From Virgibacillus dokdonensis (lineage in GTDB: Bacteria; Bacillota; Bacilli; Bacillales; Amphibacillaceae), in NCBI RefSeq assembly GCF_900166595.1, contig NZ_LT745763.1, positions 3,034,986 to 3,098,985 of the forward strand: a DNA stretch of 64,000 nt, written 5' to 3'. The notes under the pieces were generated by a model that was not told where the DNA came from, did no database searches, and saw only the letters and a program-made list of their open reading frames with translations. The position numbers were made by a program, and so were the translations under genes. Positions 43,365 to 52,907 of the stretch are shown here, piece by piece. Position 1 is the stretch's first letter. The number at the start of each line of letters is the position of its first letter.

Positions 43365-44561
43365 TTACCATTTTTCAATAACTGTCGCAATTCCTTGCCC
43401 CACACCAATACACATTGTAGCAAGCGCATATTTACTATTACGACGGTTCATTTCATGTAATAAAGTCGTAAGAATTCTTGCTCCACTAGCTCCTAATGGG
43501 TGACCAAATGCAATTGAGCCTCCGTTAACATTAACTATTTCCGGATTTAATTCAAGTTGTTTCATACATGCAATCGACTGGGATGCAAACGCTTCATTCA
43601 ATTCAACTAAATCTACGTTTTCTATTTGTAGATTAGCTCGTTGCAATGCTTTTTTGGATGCTTCAATAGGGCCAATACCCATGATAGAAGGCTCTACCCC
43701 CGATGTTCCACTCGCTATGTAGCGTGCCATAGGCTCCGTACCTAATTGCTCCGCTTTTTCTTTGCTCATTAATAACAACGCCGATGCCCCGTCATTTATT
43801 CCAGATGCATTACCTGCTGTAACCGTCCCTCCACCAAATAATGGTTGTAAGCTAGCTAGTTTTTCTCGAGTTGTTGCGGGGCGTGGATGTTCATCTTTAT
43901 CGACAACCTTCTCTTCCCCTTTAAACATATACTTTACTGGAGTAAGTTCATCATAAAACTTATTTGTTTCTATTGCTGCTTTAGCTTTCATCTGACTAGC
44001 ATAAGCAAAATCATCTTGTTCTTCTCTTGTTATTTGAAATTGTTTTGCCACATTCTCTGCCGTTTGTGGCATGGAATCAGCACCATACATTGCTTCTAGC
44101 CTTGGATTAGTGAAACGCCAGCCAATCGTAGTATCTAGTAAAATCTTATTTCCCCGTTGAAAAGCGAATTCTGATTTAGGTAAAACATACGGTGCTCTTG
44201 TCATGCTCTCTGTTCCACCAGCAATATAAATATCCCCATCTCCAACCATTATTGCGCGTGCCGCCATATGAACAGCATCCATTCCTGAACCACAAAGGCG
44301 ATTTACGGTTGTACCAGTTACACGAACAGGGAGCCCAGCAAGTAGGAGAGCCATACGAGCAACGTTTCTATTTTCTTCCCCAGCACCATTTGCATTACCT
44401 AAAATCACTTCGTTAATGGCATCTATGGGTAACTTTGGCTGTCTATCAATGATCGCTTGAATGACAACCGACGCTAAATCATCTGGACGTACATATTTTA
44501 ATGAACCGTTGTATCTTCCTATTGCCGTCCTTACTGCATCAACGATAACCACTTCTTTCAC
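43365..44561 (-). CDS. paaJ: 3-oxoadipyl-CoA thiolase
   Basis: Thiolase, 398 residues, cleaving 3-oxoadipyl-CoA (and probably the C8 oxo-dehydro intermediate) to acetyl-CoA and shorter acyl-CoA. Catalytic residues: Cys in NRLCGSGMDAV, His in GGSIAFGHPLGASG and Cys in ALATMCIGVGQG. The stretch NVARMALLLAGLPV is like PcaF/PaaJ. Overlaps the upstream dehydrogenase by 4 bp, showing translational coupling. Confidence 0.9.
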   Translation of the reverse strand: MKEVVIVDAVRTAIGRYNGSLKYVRPDDLASVVIQAIIDRQPKLPIDAINEVILGNANGAGEENRNVARMALLLAGLPVRVTGTTVNRLCGSGMDAVHMAARAIMVGDGDIYIAGGTESMTRAPYVLPKSEFAFQRGNKILLDTTIGWRFTNPRLEAMYGADSMPQTAENVAKQFQITREEQDDFAYASQMKAKAAIETNKFYDELTPVKYMFKGEEKVVDKDEHPRPATTREKLASLQPLFGGGTVTAGNASGINDGASALLLMSKEKAEQLGTEPMARYIASGTSGVEPSIMGIGPIEASKKALQRANLQIENVDLVELNEAFASQSIACMKQLELNPEIVNVNGGSIAFGHPLGASGARILTTLLHEMNRRNSKYALATMCIGVGQGIATVIEKW

Positions 44562-45421
44562 CTCTCACTCCCTCCTTCATAGACATAGACACCTTTTCCT
44601 GTTTTTCTTCCTAATCGCCCTGCTTTTACATACTGTTCTAAAAGCGGTGCAGGACGGTATTTATCCCCTAACTTCTGATGTAAATACCGAAGATTATGAA
44701 GTCTTGTATCTAAACCAACTAAATCTCCTAATTCAAATGGTCCCATTGGATAATTCAATCCGAGTTTAATCGCTTTATCAATTTCTTCCGGGGTACCAAG
44801 TCCTTCCTGGAGCATATAAAATGCCTCATTGCCTACTAAGCAACTAATACGACTTGTAACAAACCCAGGAAATTCTTGAATTGTCACCGTTTCTTTACCC
44901 AGTTTTTCAGCAACGTTTTCTGCTATTTTTACTGCTTCATCACTTGTTTCCAAACCACGAACAATTTCAACTAATGGCATTTTATGAACTGGATTAAAAA
45001 AATGCATAGCAATAACGAAATCGGGTTTGGTTGTGTATGAAGCTATCTCCGTTGGACTCATGGTCGACGTATTTGTAGCAAATAAACAATTTCTTGGTGC
45101 ATGGCGATCAAGTATGGAAAAGATATCTTTTTTAATCTCTATTCTTTCCGGAACAGCCTCAATGATAATGATGGCATCTTTCACCGCTATTTCTAAATCT
45201 GTTTCATAACGAATGCTATCCTTTCCTGCTATCGCCTTTGCCTCTGTTATCTTTCCATTAGCTATTCCCTTTTCATACAATACATCTATCTCTTGTTTCG
45301 CTTTGACAAGGACTTCTTCTTTTACATCCACAAGCTTAACAAAATAACCACTTAATGAAGCAACATAAGCAATTCCCCTTCCCATTACCCCTGCGCCTAC
45401 AACCACAAAATATCCACGCAT
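44558..45421 (-). CDS. paaH: 3-hydroxyacyl-CoA dehydrogenase
   Basis: NAD-dependent oxidation of 3-hydroxyadipyl-CoA to 3-oxoadipyl-CoA. 287 residues. Rossmann loop VVVGAGVMGRGIAYVA, catalytic His region FVIAMHFFNPVHKMPLVEIV, NTSTMSPTEIAS, and C-terminal domain YPMGPFELGDLVGLD. Short single-domain type, as for PaaH/Hbd proteins. ATG after AGGAGAAGATTTC. Confidence 0.91.
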   Translation of the reverse strand: MRGYFVVVGAGVMGRGIAYVASLSGYFVKLVDVKEEVLVKAKQEIDVLYEKGIANGKITEAKAIAGKDSIRYETDLEIAVKDAIIIIEAVPERIEIKKDIFSILDRHAPRNCLFATNTSTMSPTEIASYTTKPDFVIAMHFFNPVHKMPLVEIVRGLETSDEAVKIAENVAEKLGKETVTIQEFPGFVTSRISCLVGNEAFYMLQEGLGTPEEIDKAIKLGLNYPMGPFELGDLVGLDTRLHNLRYLHQKLGDKYRPAPLLEQYVKAGRLGRKTGKGVYVYEGGSER

Positions 45422-45453
45422 CGAAATCTTCTCCTTTTCTGCTATTTGAAATA

Positions 45454-45492
45454 AAAAGCGAACTTTTCCCTAAAGGATATTCGTTCGCTTTT
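45454..45492. terminator. Internal hairpin between ALDH and paaH
   Basis: AAAAGCGAAC (45454-45463) and GTTCGCTTTT (45483-45492), 19-nt loop, T/A tracts on both sides. It may reduce expression of the downstream half of the cluster. Confidence 0.65.
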
Positions 45493-45515
45493 ATTCCAAG
45501 ACAGTACATATTATT

Positions 45516-47033
45516 CTATAGATTTAATGGATTTAACGGTTTTCTTCCTGCATAAGATAAAACACTTTTAGTTTCTGTATATAAATCTAGCGTCTCTATT
45601 CCTAGTTCACGACCAAATCCAGACTGTTTATATCCACCAAATGGAGTGCCAGGAAAAGCAGAAAACGGGCAGTTCACCATCACCACACCAGCCTGAATAC
45701 GATCAGACACACGCTTTATAAGACCTTGATCTTTCGCCCAAATAGCCGCAGCCAGACCGTATTTTGTATCATTAGCTAACTGAATCACTTCTTTTTCATC
45801 TGTAAATGTCATCACAACAACGACAGGACCAAAAACTTCCTCTTGCGCAATTTTCATATCATTTGTTACATTTGTTATTACGGTTGGTGCATACCAATAT
45901 CCTTCTGCAAAACCTTCTACTTTTAAGGGATGTCCCCCTGTTACAACGGTTGCACCCTCTTCCTTTGCTCCTTCTACATAACGATGGATCTTATCCAATT
46001 GTTGTTTACTAATAATCGCACCAACGTGAGACTTTTCTGACATCGGGTCATCTACAACTAGTTTCCTTGTCTTATCGAGAAAACTTTCCATAAATTCATC
46101 ATACATATCTTCATGGATAAATAAGCGCGATCTTGCTTCACACGATTGACCAGTGTTGTAAAAAATACCGAAAACAGACCCGTTAACCGCCGCCTCTAAA
46201 TCGGCATCTGGGAATACGATGTTGGGAGATTTTCCTCCCAACTCTAAGGTAACCCGCTTTAAGGTTTCCGAAGCTTTTGCCATAATATCCTTCCCTGTAT
46301 TTGTTTCTCCTGTAAAGGCAACCTTGTCAATGCCTTCATGTTTCGTTAAATAAGCGCCAATCGTTGCACCTGATCCTGTTACTACATTAACAACCCCTTC
46401 AGGTACACCCGCTTCTGCACAAATTTCTGCTAACAAAATTGCCGTAATTGGTGTTAAACTAGCGGGCTTTAATACAATAGAACAGCCTGTTGCAATGGCA
46501 GGTGCCACTTTCCAAGCAGCCATCATCATTGGGTAATTCCAAGGTATAATTTGCGCTGCTACACCGATCGGTTCTTTCTGCGTATAATTAAAAAACTGCC
46601 CCGGAACATTATTTACCGTGCCACAATGTCCAACAATTGCCCCAGCATAAAACTCGAAATCTTCTATTGCCTGCATAACTTGACCTTGAGCTGCGGAGAT
46701 GGTTTTACCACTATTCATAACTTCCATCTCAACTAATTGATGAAACCGCTCCCTCATAATCGAAGCAATGTTGTTTAATACGCGTGCGCGCTTTCCTACT
46801 GGATAACGCTTCCATTTACCATTATCAAAAGCTTCTCGAGCTGCTTCTACTGCTAAGTCTACATCTTCCAGATTTGCTTTTGGCACTTCAGCAATGACTT
46901 CACCTGTTGCAGGATTGTAAACCGTCGCCATTTCACCTGACTTAGCCTGTGTTGATTTTCCATTAATAACCATTTGGTATGTCTCACGCTTTAGCTCTTT
47001 CGCAAAAATTGGCTGTTCTGTTGTTTTTACCAT
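45516..47033 (-). CDS. NAD-dependent aldehyde dehydrogenase of the phenylacetate cluster
   Basis: 505 residues, ALDH superfamily. AAQIIPWNYPMMMAAWKVAP, VAFTGETNTGKDIM, catalytic Glu in RVTLELGGKSPN, catalytic Cys in YNTGQSCEARSR and EEVFGPVVVV are all intact. The ATG at 47033 follows AAAGGAGCGTTGGAA. No PaaZ fusion (ALDH plus ring-opening hydratase) is present in the cluster. This enzyme may oxidise the ring-opened semialdehyde, or it may feed phenylacetaldehyde into the pathway; sequence alone does not decide. Confidence 0.87.
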   Translation of the reverse strand: MVKTTEQPIFAKELKRETYQMVINGKSTQAKSGEMATVYNPATGEVIAEVPKANLEDVDLAVEAAREAFDNGKWKRYPVGKRARVLNNIASIMRERFHQLVEMEVMNSGKTISAAQGQVMQAIEDFEFYAGAIVGHCGTVNNVPGQFFNYTQKEPIGVAAQIIPWNYPMMMAAWKVAPAIATGCSIVLKPASLTPITAILLAEICAEAGVPEGVVNVVTGSGATIGAYLTKHEGIDKVAFTGETNTGKDIMAKASETLKRVTLELGGKSPNIVFPDADLEAAVNGSVFGIFYNTGQSCEARSRLFIHEDMYDEFMESFLDKTRKLVVDDPMSEKSHVGAIISKQQLDKIHRYVEGAKEEGATVVTGGHPLKVEGFAEGYWYAPTVITNVTNDMKIAQEEVFGPVVVVMTFTDEKEVIQLANDTKYGLAAAIWAKDQGLIKRVSDRIQAGVVMVNCPFSAFPGTPFGGYKQSGFGRELGIETLDLYTETKSVLSYAGRKPLNPLNL

Positions 47034-47049
47034 TTCCAACGCTCCTTTT

Positions 47050-47823
47050 TTAATATCCTTTATATTTAGGGGATCGTTTATCCAAAAAGGACTGAACCCC
47101 TTCTGCATAATCTTCTGTCTTACCAGCAATTTCTTGTCCAAACGCCTCATAATCTAGCATATTATTTAAGTTCGTTTCAAAGCTTTGGTACATGTAACGC
47201 TTGATTAACCCAATTGCTTTTGTAGGCATATGAGCCAAGCGATCAACAAATGAAGTCGTTTCTGCCTCTAACTGATCTGGTGGGACTACTTTTGTTACTA
47301 GACCAACCTCCTTCGCTTCTTTTGCCGTTAGCTTCTCACCTAAAATAGCTAATTCAAGGGCTTTTGCTAAACCGACGATACGAGGCAAATAATATAAATT
47401 TCCAGAGTCTGGAATTAACCCAATATGGATAAACGCCTCCATAAATGAAGCTTGTTCCGAAGCAATTCGAAAATCACACGCCAATGCCAAGCTTAACCCA
47501 GCACCTGCTGTTGCTCCATTAATAGAAGCAATAATTGGTTTTTCCACTCGAGCAAGCTCTTTCATCATCGGTTGGTAGCGGGATTTAATAATTTCCCCTA
47601 GTTGCATCTCAGGTTGTAGGCTGCTAATATCTTCTCCAGAACAGAATGCTTTTCCGACACCAGTAATAACAAGGGCACGTATTTTATGATCCTTTCCCAC
47701 GCTTTGAAATACTTCGATCATTTCTTGATTCATCGTACTTGTAAATGCATTTAATTTCTCAGGTCGATTCAAGGTTAGCCAAGCGACCTGATCCTTTTCT
47801 TCATAATGAATGGTCTGAAACAT
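47050..47823 (-). CDS. paaG: 1,2-epoxyphenylacetyl-CoA isomerase (PaaG-like)
   Basis: Crotonase-family isomerase, 257 residues, thought to convert the ring epoxide to the oxepin form. AFCSGEDISSLQPEM, GATAGAGLSLALACDFRIA (lacking the hydratase Glu, as in PaaG) and IGLIPDSGNLYYLPRIVGLA (the Asp of PaaG) separate it from the neighbouring hydratases. 16 bp upstream of the aldehyde dehydrogenase start. Good motif fit. Confidence 0.87.
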   Translation of the reverse strand: MFQTIHYEEKDQVAWLTLNRPEKLNAFTSTMNQEMIEVFQSVGKDHKIRALVITGVGKAFCSGEDISSLQPEMQLGEIIKSRYQPMMKELARVEKPIIASINGATAGAGLSLALACDFRIASEQASFMEAFIHIGLIPDSGNLYYLPRIVGLAKALELAILGEKLTAKEAKEVGLVTKVVPPDQLEAETTSFVDRLAHMPTKAIGLIKRYMYQSFETNLNNMLDYEAFGQEIAGKTEDYAEGVQSFLDKRSPKYKGY

Positions 47824-47834
47824 TTGCCCAACTC

Positions 47835-48623
47835 CTATTTCCCCTGAAAATGAGGCGATCGCTTTTCCATAAATGCCTGCATCCCTTCTTGTTGATCCTC
47901 AGAAGCAAAAAGCAAAGAAAAGTTTTTTCGTTCATATTGCATCGCTTCATTTTCAGTTACATTCTCTGCCCTTCTAACCGTATCTTTTATTAACCGTAAA
48001 GCCAAAGCCGGTTGCTTCTTTAATTTTTCAGCAAAATGTATCGTCTCTTGCATAAGAAGTTCATTTGGTACAACCCGATTCACCATTCCCCAATGTTTCG
48101 CTTCTTCTGCTTCCAAATGATTTCCACTCCATAGAAATTCTAATGCCTTTCTTTTCCCTATTAATTTCGTTAATTTCACACAACCTCCAGCACTCGGCAT
48201 AACACCAAGTTTCACTTCTGGAAATCCAAATTTACTATTTGCTGCTGCAAATATCATATCAGCACATAATGCAAGCTCAAATCCACCACCGAGGACAAAT
48301 CCGTGCACTGCAGCTATTACTGGTTTTTTTATTAATGCAATACGATCCCAATCAGCAAACTGATTTTTCAACTCCATGGAAACCGCATTTTCTCCCATCA
48401 TTTCTTTAATATCTGCTCCAGCAGCAAAAGATTTACCGGCGCCAAATAAAACAATGACTTTCACTTGCTCTGAATAATCAAATTCACATAATGCAGTTAA
48501 AATTTCTGCTACCATCGATTGATTAATAGCATTTAAAACTTTTGGGCGGTGCAACTCAATGTTTCCAATTTCGTTGTCCGTCCAAACTTTAATATATTGA
48601 TAGTTATTCAACTTCCTCACCAA
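47835..48623 (-). CDS. Enoyl-CoA hydratase/isomerase (second crotonase of the cluster)
   Basis: 262 residues. SFAAGADIKEMMGEN, VLGGGFELALCADMIF (catalytic Glu) and FPEVKLGVMPSAGGCVKL (second Glu) indicate a true hydratase. It may act as the oxepin-CoA ring-opening hydratase that PaaZ normally supplies, or as PaaF; both are inferences. The GTG start overlaps the EthD gene by 20 bp; the alternative TTG at 48614 abuts its ribosome binding site. Confidence 0.82.
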   Translation of the reverse strand: MVRKLNNYQYIKVWTDNEIGNIELHRPKVLNAINQSMVAEILTALCEFDYSEQVKVIVLFGAGKSFAAGADIKEMMGENAVSMELKNQFADWDRIALIKKPVIAAVHGFVLGGGFELALCADMIFAAANSKFGFPEVKLGVMPSAGGCVKLTKLIGKRKALEFLWSGNHLEAEEAKHWGMVNRVVPNELLMQETIHFAEKLKKQPALALRLIKDTVRRAENVTENEAMQYERKNFSLLFASEDQQEGMQAFMEKRSPHFQGK

Positions 48624-48906
48624 TCATCATCGTCACTAAATCCCCAGCGAATGACATCAAATCTTTTCCAGATGCTTTTGCTTCATCCGTTTTCATCGCC
48701 GCTTTTAATGCATCGTGATCGTCATAATACATTTCACATAACAGATAGTACTTACTTTCCCCACTAGGTGAACCTACAATTTTAGTAACTTCCATTTTAC
48801 GTAATCCAGGAATTTTTTTAGTGATGGGCGTATGAACATTCTGATAATGTTCATCAAAACTAACCTTATCCTCAGGGCGTTTATACAATGCTATTAATTT
48901 AACCAT
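48604..48906 (-). CDS. EthD-family small protein
   Basis: 100-residue ferredoxin-fold protein of the EthD/dimeric alpha-beta barrel family (MVKLIALYKRPEDKVSFDEH, then HTPITKKIPGLRKMEV). Overlaps paaD by 13 bp and the next hydratase by 20 bp, so it is part of the operon. Family members are found in ring-degradation clusters, but the reaction here is unknown. Confidence 0.83.
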   Translation of the reverse strand: MVKLIALYKRPEDKVSFDEHYQNVHTPITKKIPGLRKMEVTKIVGSPSGESKYYLLCEMYYDDHDALKAAMKTDEAKASGKDLMSFAGDLVTMMIGEEVE

Positions 48907-49433
48907 TTATTTTCCACTCCTTCAAATAAATTAGCAATGGGTTTCATTGCTTCAAATGGGTTTTTACACGCATTACAATAAAGAATACTTCGGCATGCTG
49001 TTGGTCCAAATATATTATCCATCGTTGTATACATGGAATGACAATAAGGGCATGGAATCTTCCAAGGTTCACCCGCAGTAAAAGAAGCAGGTGGGGGTGA
49101 AACTCCATTTTGTCTTAATTTTTCTTTCCCCGTTTCCGTAATGCGATCCGTTGTCCACGGAGGATGAAAACGAAATGTAACTTCAACCTCTAATTCATCG
49201 TTCCAATCTAACAAGCGCTTTTTCACTTTTTCTTTTACATCTGCTTGAATCATATTTAAAGCTGGACATCCACTAAATGTTGGTAATAGCTCCACTTGAA
49301 CAAAACCGTCCCTTTTCATTGCTATGTTTTCCAACATGCCTAATTCAACGATACTAATATACGGCATTTCTGGATCAGTTACTTGCTGTAATACTTGCTG
49401 TACTTCTTTCTTTAGAAGTAAGTTTTTCGTCAT
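48894..49433 (-). CDS. paaD: Phenylacetyl-CoA epoxidase assembly/subunit PaaD
   Basis: 179 residues. The N-terminal MIP18/DUF59-type domain has VLQQVTDPEMPYISIVELGM and FSGCPALNMIQADV; the C-terminal zinc ribbon has CPYCHSMYT and LYCNACKNPFEA. Needed in known systems for iron-centre assembly or function of the PaaABCE epoxidase. 24 bp after paaC. Confidence 0.92.
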   Translation of the reverse strand: MTKNLLLKKEVQQVLQQVTDPEMPYISIVELGMLENIAMKRDGFVQVELLPTFSGCPALNMIQADVKEKVKKRLLDWNDELEVEVTFRFHPPWTTDRITETGKEKLRQNGVSPPPASFTAGEPWKIPCPYCHSMYTTMDNIFGPTACRSILYCNACKNPFEAMKPIANLFEGVENKWLN

Positions 49434-49457
49434 CCTGTATCCCTCACTTCATCTTTA

Positions 49458-50249
49458 TTACCAAGAAACTGCTTGCTTATCACCTCCGTATACTTCACTC
49501 AACACTTCCAAAGCTTCCGTTAAATCTTCCGTATGTTCTCCATTGCGTCCATTTCCACTTTCCATGCCAAGAGATGTCTTGGGTGAAAATTGCATTTCAC
49601 CAAATGTATCACAAACTCTTCTTAACCATTCATTTCGCAATTTGTCTTCTTGCGCTATCAACTGATAATCACATATTTCTTTACCGTATCTACCTAAAGA
49701 GATTACTCCGTCAAACTCTTGCCAACATGAGTTGATAGCATTTTCCATACGATGACGGGCTTCTTTCGTACTCGCCATTAATTGTGTGAACCAAGTTTCC
49801 CAATGCATAGAATGGTAGTAATGCTCTGATGAGATTTTCTCTGCTACTTGTTTCAAAGGCTCATAACTAGAATGATATAGAGATTCTAAGCGAATTTGTT
49901 TCAACACACTGAACAAATAATGGCGAACTACCGTATTGGCCCAATCATAATTGGGATTTTTTAAATAATGGCCTAATCCGTTCTTCCGCTCTAAAAGAAT
50001 AGCATTTCGAAAGGATTCTGGCTCTCTACAATGTGATAACGTATCAACATCGCCCGCTCCTAATTCCTCTAACAATTGATAATACATGACCGCATGCCCC
50101 ATCATATCTTGATTGATGGATGAAAAAGCAACATCCTCCTCAATATGAGGCGCCATTCCGAGCCATTCCGAGCCACGATAGGCTAGAATGAAATTATCAT
50201 CTGCTAATTGATAAAGTAATTCACACAAAACCATATCTTCTCGTTGCAA
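49458..50249 (-). CDS. paaC: Phenylacetyl-CoA epoxidase structural subunit PaaC
   Basis: 263-residue ferritin-like subunit that pairs with PaaA. LADDNFILAYRGSEWLGMAP, EDVAFSSINQDMMGHAVMYY and YYHSMHWETWFTQL match PaaC. It lacks the full diiron ligand set and is structural. 5 bp after paaB. Confidence 0.92.
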   Translation of the reverse strand: MQREDMVLCELLYQLADDNFILAYRGSEWLGMAPHIEEDVAFSSINQDMMGHAVMYYQLLEELGAGDVDTLSHCREPESFRNAILLERKNGLGHYLKNPNYDWANTVVRHYLFSVLKQIRLESLYHSSYEPLKQVAEKISSEHYYHSMHWETWFTQLMASTKEARHRMENAINSCWQEFDGVISLGRYGKEICDYQLIAQEDKLRNEWLRRVCDTFGEMQFSPKTSLGMESGNGRNGEHTEDLTEALEVLSEVYGGDKQAVSW

Positions 50250-50254
50250 CTTCT

Positions 50255-50572
50255 TTATCCCTCCTTCACTTTTGTATCATGATTAAATTCTTTCCATTTC
50301 TTAGGGAGATCTACATAGCCACGAGTTTCCCGATAAGCTTTATTATCCATGAATTGAAAGGCTTCTCTTTCTTCTTGGGTCATCTTCCTAACTTCTTTTC
50401 GACTTACAACCCACAATTCTTTCACGGCTTCACGCCGAAAAAAATTTTCTTTCGCCATGATATAAGCCATTTCCTTGTTGGGTGCTGTTAAGCTAAATCG
50501 GTGTTCTAAAGGTAAGCCATCCCTTTTCCTGCTAAAAACTTCAAACGCTTCATAAAATTGTTCACTTGCCAT
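50255..50572 (-). CDS. paaB: Phenylacetyl-CoA epoxidase subunit PaaB
   Basis: 105 residues. FYEAFEVFSRKRDGLPLEHR, AYIMAKENFFRREAVKELWV and a C-terminal YVDLPKKWKEFN are the PaaB pattern. The ATG at 50572 follows GAGAGGAGTGCGATC. It bridges PaaA-PaaC dimers in the complex. Lies 17 bp downstream of paaA. Confidence 0.92.
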   Translation of the reverse strand: MASEQFYEAFEVFSRKRDGLPLEHRFSLTAPNKEMAYIMAKENFFRREAVKELWVVSRKEVRKMTQEEREAFQFMDNKAYRETRGYVDLPKKWKEFNHDTKVKEG

Positions 50573-50589
50573 GATCGCACTCCTCTCCG

Positions 50590-51570
50590 TCATCCAACAT
50601 GTTCACTTGCTTGTTCTTTGTATTGTTTTAACGCATCCCGAACCCATTGACTATTTACATAAGAATTCCTGCGTAAAGCTAGCCTTTCATCTGATTTTGG
50701 TCCATTCCCAGCTACTATTCTTTTAAATTTCTGCCAATCTGGCTCTGTATAACGCCACTCTTGTGTATCTTCATCAAAACGCAACTGTTCGTCTGGAATG
50801 CTTAATCCAAGTAATTGAATTTTTGGTACATATTTCCTTAAAAATTCTTGCCGTAATTGCTCATTTGTTTTTGTTCGAAGTTTATACTTTATACCAATAT
50901 CAACATTGGTGTGACCTGTTTCTTGCTTTGATTTCGGGCCAAAAAAGGTTAATAACGATTCCCACCAACGATGAAGTGCTTCCTGTAACATGGTTTTTTG
51001 TTTTTCCGTTCCACTAGCCAAAGCTAGTGTTAAGCTTTCCCCATGTTTCGCATGGAAGGATTCCTCCTGACAAATTCTTTTCAATGCTCTTCCATATGGT
51101 CCATAAGAAGTATTTAACATCATCGTTTGTGATAAAATAGCCGCTCCATCCACTAACCAAGCAATAATAGCTGCATCTCCCCATGATGGTGCAGGCATAT
51201 GAAAGACATTATGAAATTTAAGTCGCTTTGTAAATAAATCCTCCATAATATGGTCTCTTGTTTTCCCCAATGGTTGGATTAAATCTTCTACGACGCGTAA
51301 CAGCAACTGACCATGCCCCATTTCATCCTGAACTTTAGCCATAATAGCTAATTTTCGATGTAAAGTTGGCGCCTTAGGTACCCATTCTTTTTCAGGGAGT
51401 GCCCCCATAATTTCACTAATCCCATGCATCGAAATTAAACGTATCAATGCCTTTCTATATTCGTCTGGCATCCAATCTTCCGCCTCTATTTTTTCACCTT
51501 TTTCAATCCTTTCCATAAAATGATCATATTTTTCATCAGCTGTTAATTGGTGAAAAGGAGTTAAAACCAT
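50590..51570 (-). CDS. paaA: Phenylacetyl-CoA epoxidase catalytic subunit PaaA
   Basis: Diiron monooxygenase that epoxidises the ring of phenylacetyl-CoA. 326 residues, ferritin-like. Metal-ligand motifs are AKVQDEMGHGQLLLR and CQEESFHAKHGESL. PDEYRKALIRLISMHGISEI and DVGIKYKLRTK-type segments are conserved. The ATG at 51570 follows AGGAGGTTGCAAAAC. 14 bp after paaK. Its usual reductase PaaE is not found in the window. Confidence 0.94.
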   Translation of the reverse strand: MVLTPFHQLTADEKYDHFMERIEKGEKIEAEDWMPDEYRKALIRLISMHGISEIMGALPEKEWVPKAPTLHRKLAIMAKVQDEMGHGQLLLRVVEDLIQPLGKTRDHIMEDLFTKRLKFHNVFHMPAPSWGDAAIIAWLVDGAAILSQTMMLNTSYGPYGRALKRICQEESFHAKHGESLTLALASGTEKQKTMLQEALHRWWESLLTFFGPKSKQETGHTNVDIGIKYKLRTKTNEQLRQEFLRKYVPKIQLLGLSIPDEQLRFDEDTQEWRYTEPDWQKFKRIVAGNGPKSDERLALRRNSYVNSQWVRDALKQYKEQASEHVG

Positions 51571-51584
51571 GTTTTGCAACCTCC

Positions 51585-52907
51585 TTAAATTTTTATTCCG
51601 CTGTCTCTAACAACACGAATCGCTTTCCCCATCGACCGAGGGATCGTACCAGGATGTTCAATGCTCACATCTATACTAACGAGACATTTACTTTTTAATT
51701 GTTGAAAAACTTGATCAGAAAGCGCTTTTATTTTTTCGTGTTCTAAATTCCCATCTAATTGTCGGTACATCGTTTCATTGATCTCTACTTTTAACAACAC
51801 TTTATCTAATGAGCCTTGATTCACAACATAAAGCTGATAATGTGGTTCTAGCTCCTGCATCTCTAATAGAGCGCTCTCTATCTCCGTCGGGTAAACATTC
51901 ACGCCACGAACAATAAGCATATCATCAATTCTTCCTTTTACACGTGACATTCTCGTTGTTGTTCTGCCGCATATACAAGGTTCTTTCGTAATGGAAGCTA
52001 TATCACCAGTACGATAACGAATAATCGGAAAAGCTTCTTTGGTTAAACTAGTAAAAACAAGCTCCCCTTCTTCTCCTTCTCGTACGGGGTCCAACGTATC
52101 TGGATGAATGACCTCCACATAAAAATGATCATCAGCGACATGCAGACCAGATTGTGCTTGTAAACATTCACAGGAAATTCCAGGCCCCATCACTTCACTT
52201 AATCCATAAATGTCCATGGCTTTAATTCCCAATCTTTCTTCTAACTCTTTGCGCATTTTCTCTGACCAAGGTTCAGCACCAAATATTCCATATTGCAAGC
52301 TGGTTTTTAGGGGGTCTTTTCCTAATTGTTCCATTTTGTCAGCAATATTTAAAATATAGGAAGGAGTACCAACAATGACACTAGGCTTAAAATCTTCTAT
52401 TAATAACACTTGCCTTTCTGTATTTCCTCCTGAAACGGGAACGGTGGCCATTCCTAGTTTTTCTGATCCATAATGTAAACCAAGCCCACCAGTAAACAAA
52501 CCATAACCAAATGCATTTTGTAGAATACGATGCTTATTTCCTCCACAAGCAACAATTGCTCTAGCAACAATTTCCGCCCATACTTCCAAATCGTTTCTAG
52601 TGTATCCTACAACAGTCGGTTTCCCGCTTGTACCGCTAGAAGCATGGATTCTTTCAATTCCACTTATTGGTAATGCAAATAATTGGAATGGATAATTATC
52701 TCGCAGATCTTTCTTTTGCGTAAATGGTAATTTCTGAATATCTTCTAAGGATTGAATGTCGTTTGGGGTTAGATTTAATGCTGCAAATTTTTTATGATAA
52801 TAAGGGGTTTTATCGTAAACGGTTTGCACTGTTTTTTTAAGTCTTGATAATTGAAGTTTTTCCATACTTTCTCTAGGAAGCGTTTCCATTCTTTGGTTAT
52901 AAAACAT
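51585..52907 (-). CDS. paaK: Phenylacetate-CoA ligase
   Basis: Activates phenylacetate with ATP and CoA. 440 residues. RIHASSGTSGKPTVVGYTRN is the phosphate-binding loop, IYGLSEVMGPGISCEC the A5 region, FPIIRYRTGDIA and VKGRIDDMLIVRGVNVYPTE the hinge. First gene of the paa operon proper, downstream of the ferredoxin gene, with an R1 and an R2 repeat between. Confidence 0.94.
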   Translation of the reverse strand: MFYNQRMETLPRESMEKLQLSRLKKTVQTVYDKTPYYHKKFAALNLTPNDIQSLEDIQKLPFTQKKDLRDNYPFQLFALPISGIERIHASSGTSGKPTVVGYTRNDLEVWAEIVARAIVACGGNKHRILQNAFGYGLFTGGLGLHYGSEKLGMATVPVSGGNTERQVLLIEDFKPSVIVGTPSYILNIADKMEQLGKDPLKTSLQYGIFGAEPWSEKMRKELEERLGIKAMDIYGLSEVMGPGISCECLQAQSGLHVADDHFYVEVIHPDTLDPVREGEEGELVFTSLTKEAFPIIRYRTGDIASITKEPCICGRTTTRMSRVKGRIDDMLIVRGVNVYPTEIESALLEMQELEPHYQLYVVNQGSLDKVLLKVEINETMYRQLDGNLEHEKIKALSDQVFQQLKSKCLVSIDVSIEHPGTIPRSMGKAIRVVRDSGIKI